From Thermomicrobiales bacterium (GTDB lineage: Bacteria; Chloroflexota; Chloroflexia; Thermomicrobiales; CADCWN01), in NCBI GenBank assembly GCA_030446685.1, contig JAUJMV010000011.1:29324-93323 (forward strand): a DNA stretch of 64,000 nucleotides. Reading direction: 5' to 3'. The stretch's first letter is position 1, and each line of letters begins with the position of its first letter. The notes below the pieces were generated by a model. It saw only the letters and a program-made list of their open reading frames with translations, searched no databases and had not been told where the DNA came from. Below are positions 18,839 through 27,225 of the stretch, piece after piece. The translations under genes and the position numbers were made by a program.

Positions 18839-21220
18839 CTACGCCGCCCCGCGCTTCCCCCCACCCGCCACGCGCACCGGGCGCACGCGCGGCGACGCCG
18901 CCCCGCGCTTCCCCCCACCCGCCACGCGCACCGGGCGCACGCGCGGCGCGGGGGCCAGTTCGGCGCGCAGCCGCTCGGCGAGGGAGGTGTAGCGCTCGGC
19001 GACGCGGTCGCTCTTCAGCGCGATCATCAGCGCGCGCCAAGAGCCGACGATGACGACCAGCTCCTTCGCGCGCGTGACCGCGGTGTAGAGGAGGTTGCGC
19101 TGCAACATCAGGTAGTGCGTGGTGTGCAGCGGGATGATCGCGCAGCGGTACTCGCTCCCCTGGCTCTTGTGGACCGTCACCGCGTAGGCGATCACCAACT
19201 CGTCGAGGTCGCTGAACGACCAGGTCACCCGCCGGTCGTCGTCGAGGCGCACCACCACCTCCTGCTCGACCGGATCGAGCGCGACGATCCAGCCGCCATC
19301 GCCGTTGAAGACCTGGCGGTCGTAGTCGTTCTGCACGCAGATCACCCGGTCGCCCTCGCGGTAGAGGCGCGACCCGAACTGCTTCTCCCCCTTGCGCGGC
19401 CCCGGCGGGTTGAGCGCCGCTTGTAAACGCTCGTTCAGCGCCGAGACGCCGATCGCGCCGCCGTGCATCGGGCAGAGGACCTGGATGTCCCTCAGAGGAT
19501 CGAAGCCGTAGCGCCGCGGCAGCCGGTCGCGCGCCAGCCCGACGATCTGCTCGGCGACCTGCTCCGGGTCGTCCTCGGCGATGAAGAAGAAGTCGGGCAG
19601 CCCCTTCATGATCGGCGTCTCGCCCTTGTTGATGCGGTGCGCGTTGGTGACAATGCCGCTGTCCTGCGCCTGCCGGAAGATCACGTCGAGCTGCGTCACC
19701 GGCGCCTGCCCCGAGGCGATCAGGTCGCGCAGCACGTTCCCCGCCCCCACCGACGGCAACTGGTCGACATCCCCCACGAAGAGGACGTGCATGTCGTTCG
19801 GCGCCGCCTTGAGGAGCGTGTTGGCGAGGAGCGTGTCGAGCATCGACGCCTCGTCCACGATCAGCAGGTCGCCGTCGAGCGGGTTGTCGGCGTTGCGGCC
19901 CGCCTCGCCGCCGAACCGTACGCCGAGCAGGCGGTGCAGCGTCTGCGCCGGCACGCCGGTCAGGTCGGTCAGGCGCTTGGCGGCCCGCCCGGTCGGCGCG
20001 GCCAGGAGCGGCCGCCCCCGCTTCGCCTGGAGGATCGCGACGATCGCCTGCGTGGTCGCGGTCTTCCCGACCCCCGGCCCGCCGGTGAGGATGCTGACCT
20101 TGCTGGTGAGCGCCATCCGCACCGCCGCGCGCTGCCCCTCGGTCAGCGCGTAGCCGCGCTGCCCGGCGTACCAGGCGAACGCCCTGGCCCAGTCCACCTC
20201 CCGGAAGTGGGCCAGCCGGTCGGCCGGCGAGCGCAGGATCGCCCCGACCCGGCGGACGATGTTCCCCTCGGCGTAGTAGTAGGCGGTCAGGTAGATCACC
20301 GGCCGGTCGTCGACCGTCTCGCGGCGGGCGCTGTCGGTCGTCAGCAGCCGCTCGATCGCCTCGCGCACCCGCCCCTCGGCGACCGCCAGCATCTCGACGC
20401 TGCGCCGGACCAGGTCGTCCTCCGGCAGGAAGACGTGGCCGTCGTCCGCCGCCTCCCACAGGAGGTGCAGCGCCGCGCCCATCACCCGCTCCGGCGCGTC
20501 GGGCGGGATGCCGAGCTGCAGGGCGATCTTGTCGGCGGTCTTGAAGCCGATGCCGTGGACCTCGCGCGCCAGGCGGTAGGGGTCGTTCTTGACGATGCCG
20601 ATCGCCGCGTCGCCGTAGCGCTTGTAGATGCGCACCGCCAGCGCGGTGGAGACCCCCTGGTCGGCCAGGAAGACCATCACCTCCTTGATCGCGCGCTGCT
20701 CGCGCCAGGCGTCGCGGATCAGCCCACAGCGGCGCGGCCCCAGCCCCGGCACCCCCGCCAGCCGCTCCGGCGCCCCCTCGATGACCTCCAGCGTCTCCTC
20801 GCCGAACCGCTCGACGATCCGCTCGGCCATCTTCGGCCCGATCCCCTTGATCATCCCCGAGCCGAGGTACTTGCGGATGCCGTCCACGGTCGCCGGCAGC
20901 ACCACCCGGCAGCGCTCGGCGACGAACTGCCGCCCGTGCTGGGCGTGCGTCTCCCAGCGCCCGCCCAGCTCGACGCTCTCGCCGACGTTGACCGCGGGCA
21001 GGCTCCCGACCACCGCCACGAGGTAGCGCTTGCCCGCCGGCTGCACCTTCGCCACGGTGTAGCCGTTCTCCGGGTTGACGTAGGTCAGCCGCTCGATCAC
21101 GCCCTCCAGCCGGGCGGGCGGATCGCCGCCCCCCTGCTCGCGCGCCGCCCCCGCTGCCACCTTCCGCCCCTTCCAAGCCGCCACCTGGCTAGATTCCTTG
21201 CCATGCCGGTAGTATAGCAA
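18839..21220 (-). CDS. recD2: RecD2-type SF1 DNA helicase (exact start uncertain)
   Basis: GVIERLTYVNPENGYTVAKVQ; ILTGGPGVGKTATTQAIV; APTGRAAKRLTDLTG; TLHRLLGV; LIVDEASMLDTLL; YAVTVHKSQGSEYRCAIIPL; NLLYTAVTRAKELVVIVG. Confidence 0.92.
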   Translation of the reverse strand: MLYYRHGKESSQVAAWKGRKVAAGAAREQGGGDPPARLEGVIERLTYVNPENGYTVAKVQPAGKRYLVAVVGSLPAVNVGESVELGGRWETHAQHGRQFVAERCRVVLPATVDGIRKYLGSGMIKGIGPKMAERIVERFGEETLEVIEGAPERLAGVPGLGPRRCGLIRDAWREQRAIKEVMVFLADQGVSTALAVRIYKRYGDAAIGIVKNDPYRLAREVHGIGFKTADKIALQLGIPPDAPERVMGAALHLLWEAADDGHVFLPEDDLVRRSVEMLAVAEGRVREAIERLLTTDSARRETVDDRPVIYLTAYYYAEGNIVRRVGAILRSPADRLAHFREVDWARAFAWYAGQRGYALTEGQRAAVRMALTSKVSILTGGPGVGKTATTQAIVAILQAKRGRPLLAAPTGRAAKRLTDLTGVPAQTLHRLLGVRFGGEAGRNADNPLDGDLLIVDEASMLDTLLANTLLKAAPNDMHVLFVGDVDQLPSVGAGNVLRDLIASGQAPVTQLDVIFRQAQDSGIVTNAHRINKGETPIMKGLPDFFFIAEDDPEQVAEQIVGLARDRLPRRYGFDPLRDIQVLCPMHGGAIGVSALNERLQAALNPPGPRKGEKQFGSRLYREGDRVICVQNDYDRQVFNGDGGWIVALDPVEQEVVVRLDDDRRVTWSFSDLDELVIAYAVTVHKSQGSEYRCAIIPLHTTHYLMLQRNLLYTAVTRAKELVVIVGSWRALMIALKSDRVAERYTSLAERLRAELAPAPRVRPVRVAGGGKRGAASPRVRPVRVAGGGKRGAA
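18841..18948. repeat. Perfect 54-bp tandem repeat x2 encoding the RecD2 C-terminal tail
   Basis: acgccgccccgcgcttccccccacccgccacgcgcaccgggcgcacgcgcggcg twice in tandem (RVRPVRVAGGGKRGAASP). Confidence 0.9.
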
Positions 21221-21302
21221 ACGGGCCAGCGAAGAACACTTGTTCTATTTTCAGGATTGGCGGCGAGATCGCGCGAAACGGGCTGAGCACGAGGCGACAA
21301 TT

Positions 21303-21410
21303 GTAGGGGCAGGCCCCCGTGCCTGCCCGCGTGGCCGATCACCGACGCGGCAGGTGGAGCAAAGGCGTGGGGCGACCCTGCGGGGTCGCGGGCCGGGGGC
21401 CTGTCCCTAC
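21303..21410. repeat. Palindromic GTAGGGGC-family element, copy 3 (reverse orientation relative to 4079-4219)
   Basis: gtaggggcaggcccccgtgcctgcccgcgtggccgatcaccgacgc ... gccgggggcctgtccctac; shared MPARVADHRR reading with the complement of copy 1. Confidence 0.75.
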
Positions 21411-21491
21411 CAGTCCCACCGTGCTCGGCTCACCCCGCACCAATTACCGACGACGCGAGCCGGATCGCGCGGCGCCGAGGACTGCGCGGCG

Positions 21492-22055
21492 TCAGCCCTC
21501 CGGCCCGCCGCGCAGCCGCTCGACCGCGTCGAGCAGTTCGGGCAGGTTGAACGGCTTGGCGAGGAAGCCGTCCGCGCCGATCTCCTCGGCCCATTCGCGC
21601 GCGTCCCGCGCCGCGGTCATCACCAGGACCGGCACCGCCAGCCCGCGCCGCCGCAGCTCGCGCGCGAAGCCCCAACCGTCCAGCACCGGCATCCGCATGT
21701 CCAACAGGACCAGCGACGGGCGTTCCCGCTCGATCGCCCGCAGCGCCTCCGCCCCGTTGGTGGCCGCGGCGACCGGATACCCCTCCGATTCGAGGATATC
21801 CCCGATCGTCGCCAGGATCGCGGCGTCGTCGTCCACGACCAGGATCGGCCCCGCGCCCCGGCCGGCGGGCGCCGGGTCCCACCCCTCCCGTGTCCCGGCC
21901 GCCTCGCGCCGCACGACGGCGACCCCGGCGGGCCAGCGCGCAACGCCCGGGAGCGGCCGGCCCAGCACAACGAGCGGCCGCCGCGGCCCGCCCTGCCCCA
22001 CGCGCGGCGCGGCCCGCCGCGACCCCCTGCCGCCGGTCATCCGTGCAATGCCCAC
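21492..22055 (-). CDS. Response regulator receiver protein (start uncertain, likely nearer 21860)
   Basis: PILVVDDDAAILATIGDILESEGYPVAAATNGAEALRAIERERPSLVLLDMRMPVLDGWGFARELR...VLVMTAARDAREWAEEIGADGFLAKPF. Confidence 0.88.
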   Translation of the reverse strand: MGIARMTGGRGSRRAAPRVGQGGPRRPLVVLGRPLPGVARWPAGVAVVRREAAGTREGWDPAPAGRGAGPILVVDDDAAILATIGDILESEGYPVAAATNGAEALRAIERERPSLVLLDMRMPVLDGWGFARELRRRGLAVPVLVMTAARDAREWAEEIGADGFLAKPFNLPELLDAVERLRGGPEG

Positions 22056-22056
22056 T

Positions 22057-23934
22057 TCACCCCTCCCGCGGCGTATTCGCCAGCCCCTCCACCGTCGCGT
22101 ACTGCGGCCCCGCCAGGCCGAGCGGCAGGCTGACGTGGAAGGTCGTCCCCGCCCCCGGCGCGCTCTCGGCCCGGATCCGCCCGCCGTGCTGCTCCGCGAT
22201 GCCCCGGCAGATGTACAGCCCCAGGCCCATCCCGCTGAAGCGCCGGTCGTCCACGTTCGACCCGCGGTGGAAGCGGTCGAAGAGCCGGGGCAGGTCGGCG
22301 GCCGGGATGCCGATCCCCCGGTCGGCCACCGTCAGTTCGGCCGCGCCCGCCTCCCGCCGCACCCCGACGCGCACCTCGCCGCCGTCCGGGCTGTACTTGA
22401 CCGCGTTCTCGACCAGGTTCTCGACCAGTTGCGCGATCCGCACCCGGTCCCAGGCGCCGATCACCGGCCCGGCGGCGTCGAGCGCGAACCCGTGCCGCTC
22501 CGACGCCTGCCGGCCCAGGACCTCGCGGCAGAGTTCGACCAGGTCGAACTCCTCGCGGGCGCCGAGGATCCGCCCCTGCTCGACCCGCGCCGCGTCGAGC
22601 AATTCCAGCACCAGGGTCCGCAGCCGCTCGGCCTCCGCCACCAGCCGCCGGATGCGACCCAGGTCGGCCGGCGCCGCCGGGTCGCGGATCGCCCGCCGCT
22701 CCAGCAACTGCGCCAGGGCGGTGATCGTCGTCAGCGGCGTCTTCAGGTCGTGGGCGGCGGCGGAGAGGAAGTCGTCCTTCAGCCGGGTCGCCTCCTCGCG
22801 CGCCCGGACGCTGGTCGCCTCGTCGATCAGCGCCCGGCTCTCCAGCAGCACCGCCGCCTGGTCGGCCAGCAATTGCACCAGGCGCAGGTCCTCCTGCGCG
22901 AAGATCGGGGCGCGCGGCGTGTAGACCGCCAACACCCCCAGGCGCTCCGCCCCGGCGGTGATCGGCGCCGCCAGCACCGCGCCCGCCCCGAAGGCCCGGT
23001 AGCTCCCGGCGTGCTCGGGGTCGTCGCGCGCCGGGTCCGCCGTGAAGATCGCCGCCTGCCGCGCGAACGCCCGCCCGACGATCATCTGGCCAGGCGCGAG
23101 GGCGAACCGCTCCGGGTGGGTCGGGAACCGCAGCAGGCCCGCGCCCCCGTCCCACAGGGCGATCGCTGCCTGGGGCGCGCCGAGGGCCGCCGCCGCGCCC
23201 CACTCCAGTTCCCGCACGATCGCCGCGGTGTCCGGCAGCCGCGGCAGGCGGGCCGCGCGCCCGAGGAAGGCGCGCAACTCCGGCTCCTGCCAGGCGCGCC
23301 GCAGCACCGGCGGCGGCGCGAACCCCACGAAGTACGCCAGGCCGGAGGCCAGGCTGAGCGGGCGCTGGGCCAGCACGGCCAGCAGGTCGGCGGCGCCCGC
23401 GGGCAGCGCGCCGGCGATCCCCGCCACCAGGATCGACGCCCCCAGGAAGACCGAGCCCGCCGCGACCGCCTGCATCCGCCGCCGGGTCACGCCGCTCGAC
23501 CGCCGGGACTCGCGCCAGAACGCCAGCGCGCCGTAGCCGGCGACACCGAAGAAGTAGAGCACCAGGAGCAGCACCAGCCAGAGGGGCGGCGTCGGGCGGA
23601 AGGCAAAGAGCCCGGCGACCGCCAGCGCCAGCCCCACCTCCGCCCCGCGCAGCACCGGCCCGGGCACCGTCGAGAAGTCATTGACCAGGCGCAGCAGCAG
23701 GTACGGCAGCGCCATGATCAGCGCGCCGTTGAGCGCGGTGAAGGCCGGGCTGAGCGTGACGTCGAGCGCGGTGAGGACCCAGCCCTCGGTGACGATCAGC
23801 GCCGTGAGCCCGAAGAAGAGGGCGATGTCGATCTGCGCGCGCACCGGCCGGCGCAGCGCCTCGGCCAGGGTGACCGCGAAGATCAGGACGTAGAGCGCCT
23901 GCGCCAGGTACTGGAGGAACGCGTCCGCGCTCAC
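22057..23934 (-). CDS. GAF-domain sensor histidine kinase with N-terminal membrane region
   Basis: FLSAAAHDLKTPLTTITALAQLLERR; LVENLVENAVKYSPDGGEV; VADRGIGIPAADLPRLFDRFHRG; FSGMGLGLYICRGIAEQHGGRI. Confidence 0.93.
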   Translation of the reverse strand: MSADAFLQYLAQALYVLIFAVTLAEALRRPVRAQIDIALFFGLTALIVTEGWVLTALDVTLSPAFTALNGALIMALPYLLLRLVNDFSTVPGPVLRGAEVGLALAVAGLFAFRPTPPLWLVLLLVLYFFGVAGYGALAFWRESRRSSGVTRRRMQAVAAGSVFLGASILVAGIAGALPAGAADLLAVLAQRPLSLASGLAYFVGFAPPPVLRRAWQEPELRAFLGRAARLPRLPDTAAIVRELEWGAAAALGAPQAAIALWDGGAGLLRFPTHPERFALAPGQMIVGRAFARQAAIFTADPARDDPEHAGSYRAFGAGAVLAAPITAGAERLGVLAVYTPRAPIFAQEDLRLVQLLADQAAVLLESRALIDEATSVRAREEATRLKDDFLSAAAHDLKTPLTTITALAQLLERRAIRDPAAPADLGRIRRLVAEAERLRTLVLELLDAARVEQGRILGAREEFDLVELCREVLGRQASERHGFALDAAGPVIGAWDRVRIAQLVENLVENAVKYSPDGGEVRVGVRREAGAAELTVADRGIGIPAADLPRLFDRFHRGSNVDDRRFSGMGLGLYICRGIAEQHGGRIRAESAPGAGTTFHVSLPLGLAGPQYATVEGLANTPREG

Positions 23935-23948
23935 CGGCCACCCACCGC

Positions 23949-24064
23949 GTCGGGAGTCGGGAGTAGAGAGTCGGGAGTAGAAGGCGGATCGTTGTTGCTG
24001 GCCGCGCGTGGACTCTGTCCCGTGGGCCACTCCCGACTCTCTACTCCCGACTCCCGACTCCTTA
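23949..24064. repeat. Microrepeat locus D: inverted GTCGGGA/GTAGAGA heptads
   Basis: gtcgggagtcgggagtagagagtcgggagtagaagg ... cactcccgactctctactcccgactcccgactcctta. Confidence 0.95.
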
Positions 24065-26530
24065 CACCACGATGTTGATCAGCCGCCCCGGCACGTAGAT
24101 CACCTTCTTCGGCGCCTTGCCGGCCAGGAAGGGGGCGACCTTCTCGCTGGTTGCGGCTAGGTCGCGCGCCGCCCCCTCGCTGATGCCGGCCGGCGCCTCC
24201 AGGCGGTCGCGCAGCTTGCCGTTGACCTGCACGACGAGCGTGACCGTCTCCTCCGCGACCAGCGCCGGGTCGGACGCCGGCCAGGACTGCTGGTGGACGC
24301 TGTAGCCGCCTCCCTGCCGCGCCCACAGCTCCTCCGCCAGGAAGGGCGTCACCGGGGCCAGCATCAGCGTCAGCGTCCGCAGCGCCTCCGCGCGCTGTCC
24401 GGCGGTGAAGGCGTCGCGGTTGTCGCCGACCCAGTTACTATACTCCATCAGCCCGGCGATCGCGGTGTGGAACTGGTAGCCCTCCAGTTGCTCGGTCACC
24501 CGCTTGATGTAGCGGTGCATCGGGCGCAGATCCGCGCCCGCCCCGCCCTCGGGCGCCGGATCGACCACCAGCCGCCAGACCCGCTCCAGGAAGCGCGTCA
24601 CCCCGACCAGGTTCTGGTCGCTGAAGACGTTGTCCTGGTCGAACGGCCCTAGGAAGAGCATGTACGTGCGGAAGGCATCCGCCCCGACCCGCGCGAAGTA
24701 CTCATCGGGGTTGACGACGTTGCCGCGCGACTTGCTCATCTTCGCGCCCTCGCGCGTGATGAAGCCGTGCAGCCGCAGCCGCCGGAACGGCTCCTCGAAC
24801 GGCAGGTGGCCCAGGTCGTGCAGCACCATCGTGACGAAGCGCGCGTAGAGGTGGTGCATCACGACGTGCTCTTTGCCGCCGAAGTACATGTCCACCGGCA
24901 GCCACGCCGCGATCCGCTCGCGGTCGAACGGGCGGTCGTCCCACTCGGTGCAAGGGTAGCGCAGGAAGTACCACGACGAATCCAGGAAGGTGTCCGAGAC
25001 GTCGGTCTCGCGCTCGGCCGGCCCGCCGCAGATCGGGCAGGTCGTCTTGACGAACGATTCCACCGACGCCAGCGGCGATTTGCCGGTCCCGGTCGGGCGG
25101 AACTCGTCCACCTCCGGCAGCAGCACCGGCAACTGCTCCTCCGGCACCGGCACGATCCCGTCCCGCGCGCAGTAGACGATCGGGATCGGCGGCCCCCAGT
25201 ACCGCTGGCGCGAGATCAACCAGTCGCGCAGCCGGTAGGTGACGCGCGGCCGCCCCGCGCCCCGCTCGGCCAGCGAGGCGGTGATCGCCCGCTTCGCCTC
25301 CTCCCACGGCAGGCCGTCGAACTGGCCGGAGTTGATCAGCACTCCCGGCCCGGTGTACGCCGCCTCGGCGATCCCCACCTCGCTCTCGACGACCTCGACG
25401 ATCGGCAGATCGAACTTCTGGGCGAACTCATAGTCCCGCTCGTCGTGCGCCGGCACCGCCATGATCGCCCCGGTGCCGTAGCCCAGCAGCACGTAATCGG
25501 CGATCCAGATCGGCACCGGCCGGTCGGTCGCCGGGTTGAACGCGTAGGCCCCGGTGAAGACGCCGGTCTTCTCGCGCTCGGCGTTGGTCCGCTCGATCTC
25601 GGTCGCCCCGCGCGCCCGCTCGACGTACGCCTCGACCGCCGCGCGCTGCCCCGGCGTGGTGATCCGCTCGACCAGTTTGTGCTCCGGCGCCAGCACCACG
25701 TAGGTCGCGCCGAAGACGGTGTCGGGCCGCGTGGTGAAGACCGGGATCGGGTCCCCCGTGCCGTCCACCGTGAAGATCAGCTCCGCGCCCTCGCTGCGGC
25801 CGATCCAGTGGGCCTGGCGGCGCTTGCTCTCCTCCGGCCAGTCCAGCGCCTCCAGCCCGTGCAGCAGGCGGTCGGCGTAATCCGTGATTTTGAAGAACCA
25901 CTGCGTCAGCTCGCGCTGCACGACCGGGGTGCCGCAGCGCTCGCAGCGCCCGTCGATCACCTGCTCGTTCGCCAGCACCGTCAGGTCGGTCGGGCACCAG
26001 TTGACCGGGGCCTCCTTCCGCACCGCCAGCCCCGCCTTGTACAATTGCAAGAAAATCCACTGCGTCCAGCGGTAGTAATCCGGCCGGCTCGTATCGACCG
26101 AGTGGCTCCAGTCGAACATCGCGCCGATGCGGCTCAGTTGCTCCTCGCGGTAGCGCCGGGTGGTCCGCACGGTCAGCTCCATCGGGTTGATGTTCTGCTT
26201 CAGCGCGTAGTTCTCCGAGTGGATGCCGAACGCGTCGAAGCCCATCGGCTGGAAGACCTCGTAGCCGCGCATCCGCTGGAAGCGCCCGTTGGTGTCGGCG
26301 CCGCCGTAGGTGTAGGTGTGCCCGATGTGCAGCCCCTCCGCCGACGGGTAAGGGAACTCCATCAGGTTGTAGAACTTGGTCTTGCCGCCGGACAGCGCCA
26401 GGTCGGTGCGGTACAGCCCGCTCTCCTCCCAGCGCCGCCGCCACTTCGTCTCGATCTCCCGCGGATTGTACCGCTCGCGCCCGGCCTCCCCGGCCGCGGC
26501 GGCCTCCGGCGCGATCGTCTGCTCGCTCAT
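24062..26530 (-). CDS. leuS: Leucyl-tRNA synthetase
   Basis: MEFPYPSAEGLHIGHTYTYGGADTNGRFQRMRGYEVFQPMGFDAFG; KMSKSRGNVVNPDEYFARVGADAFRTYMLFLGPFDQD. Confidence 0.97.
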   Translation of the reverse strand: MSEQTIAPEAAAAGEAGRERYNPREIETKWRRRWEESGLYRTDLALSGGKTKFYNLMEFPYPSAEGLHIGHTYTYGGADTNGRFQRMRGYEVFQPMGFDAFGIHSENYALKQNINPMELTVRTTRRYREEQLSRIGAMFDWSHSVDTSRPDYYRWTQWIFLQLYKAGLAVRKEAPVNWCPTDLTVLANEQVIDGRCERCGTPVVQRELTQWFFKITDYADRLLHGLEALDWPEESKRRQAHWIGRSEGAELIFTVDGTGDPIPVFTTRPDTVFGATYVVLAPEHKLVERITTPGQRAAVEAYVERARGATEIERTNAEREKTGVFTGAYAFNPATDRPVPIWIADYVLLGYGTGAIMAVPAHDERDYEFAQKFDLPIVEVVESEVGIAEAAYTGPGVLINSGQFDGLPWEEAKRAITASLAERGAGRPRVTYRLRDWLISRQRYWGPPIPIVYCARDGIVPVPEEQLPVLLPEVDEFRPTGTGKSPLASVESFVKTTCPICGGPAERETDVSDTFLDSSWYFLRYPCTEWDDRPFDRERIAAWLPVDMYFGGKEHVVMHHLYARFVTMVLHDLGHLPFEEPFRRLRLHGFITREGAKMSKSRGNVVNPDEYFARVGADAFRTYMLFLGPFDQDNVFSDQNLVGVTRFLERVWRLVVDPAPEGGAGADLRPMHRYIKRVTEQLEGYQFHTAIAGLMEYSNWVGDNRDAFTAGQRAEALRTLTLMLAPVTPFLAEELWARQGGGYSVHQQSWPASDPALVAEETVTLVVQVNGKLRDRLEAPAGISEGAARDLAATSEKVAPFLAGKAPKKVIYVPGRLINIVV

Positions 26531-26545
26531 GCTCGCCTCCAACTC

Positions 26546-26670
26546 GGGTCGCACGTCGCACGTCCGAACGTCGAACGTCCCTCACTCGCAAGCCAGCGCC
26601 CGGTAGAACGCCCCGTCGACAACCACGAGGTGTGACGACGGAGGACCTTCGACCTTCGACCTTCGACCCG
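26546..26670. repeat. Microrepeat locus E: GTCGAAG-type inverted arms between T-box terminator and leuS RBS
   Basis: gggtcgcacgtcgcacgtccgaacgtcgaacgtcc ... ggaccttcgaccttcgaccttcgacccg (arms partly diverged). Confidence 0.8.
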
Positions 26671-26689
26671 TCCCCCTTCGACCCCCAAA

Positions 26690-27047
26690 CGAAAGCGCCC
26701 CCGTCCCATTGCAGGGACGAGGGCGCTTCTTGCGGTCCTTCGCGGTACCACCCGGCTTGATCGGTCCGCCCGTGTGGTGGAGCTGAGGGGACTCGAACCC
26801 CTTACCTCAACACTGCCAGTGTTGCGCTCTCCCAGATGAGCTACAGCCCCCGATGCGGCGACCGATCCACTCGCGACCCCGTAACGGTGGTCAACCGGCG
26901 ACGGCTCCCGAGGGTGACCGTCGCGGCTCACAGGCGAGTTCGACCCCGTCCACCGGGCTTGCACCACCGCCCGGCTCGCTGCGCCCGCGGGTCTACTACT
27001 CCTGCTCCGCGCCTTTGCACTATGATGGGAGAGCATGCCCTCCCAGG
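26690..27047 (-). promoter_or_regulatory. T-box leader of leuS (Stem I, CUC specifier, T-box GGGTGGTACCGCG, terminator hairpin) interrupted by a tRNA gene
   Basis: - strand: GGAGCAGGAGTAGTAGACC..CAGCGAGCCGGGCGGTGGTGCAAGCCCGG..GTCGAACTCGCCTGTGAGCC..CCGTTAC..CCGGGTGGTACCGCGAAGGACCGC..GCGCCCTCGTCCC/GGGACGGGGGCGC. Confidence 0.88.
26775..26850 (-). tRNA. tRNA-Ala (anticodon GGC), CCA encoded
   Basis: GGGGCTGTAGCTCATCTGGGAGAGCGCAACACTGGCAGTGTTGAGGTAAGGGGTTCGAGTCCCCTCAGCTCCACCA; full cloverleaf, G3-U70 pair. Confidence 0.96.
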
Positions 27048-27053
27048 ACGCTA

Positions 27054-27083
27054 ATGATAGCAGCGCGGGCGCGAGACTGTCAA
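27054..27083 (-). promoter_or_regulatory. Sigma70-type promoter of the T-box/tRNA/leuS transcript
   Basis: TTGACA - 18 nt - TATCAT on the - strand. Confidence 0.75.
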
Positions 27084-27203
27084 GCGGAACGCCACCGGCG
27101 GCAGCGTTCAGGACGGGCTTGCTCGCGGCGGGCGGCGCCGTCCGCCGCCACCCACGGCGGGCGGGCAGCGAAGGGACTTGGCTCCCTCCCCCTGGCCCCG
27201 TAG

Positions 27204-27225
27204 CGAATCCGCAATCCGCAATCGT
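27204..27225. repeat. Microrepeat locus M: ATCCGCA heptads directly after corA stop (single arm)
   Basis: cgaatccgcaatccgcaatcg. Confidence 0.75.

Noticed and set aside
19463-21217. 584-aa + strand ORF opposite recD2
   Set aside because: Shadow ORF of a strongly supported helicase gene.
21319-24078. 919-aa + strand ORF across response regulator and histidine kinase
   Set aside because: Antisense shadow ORF, low-complexity composition, no domains.
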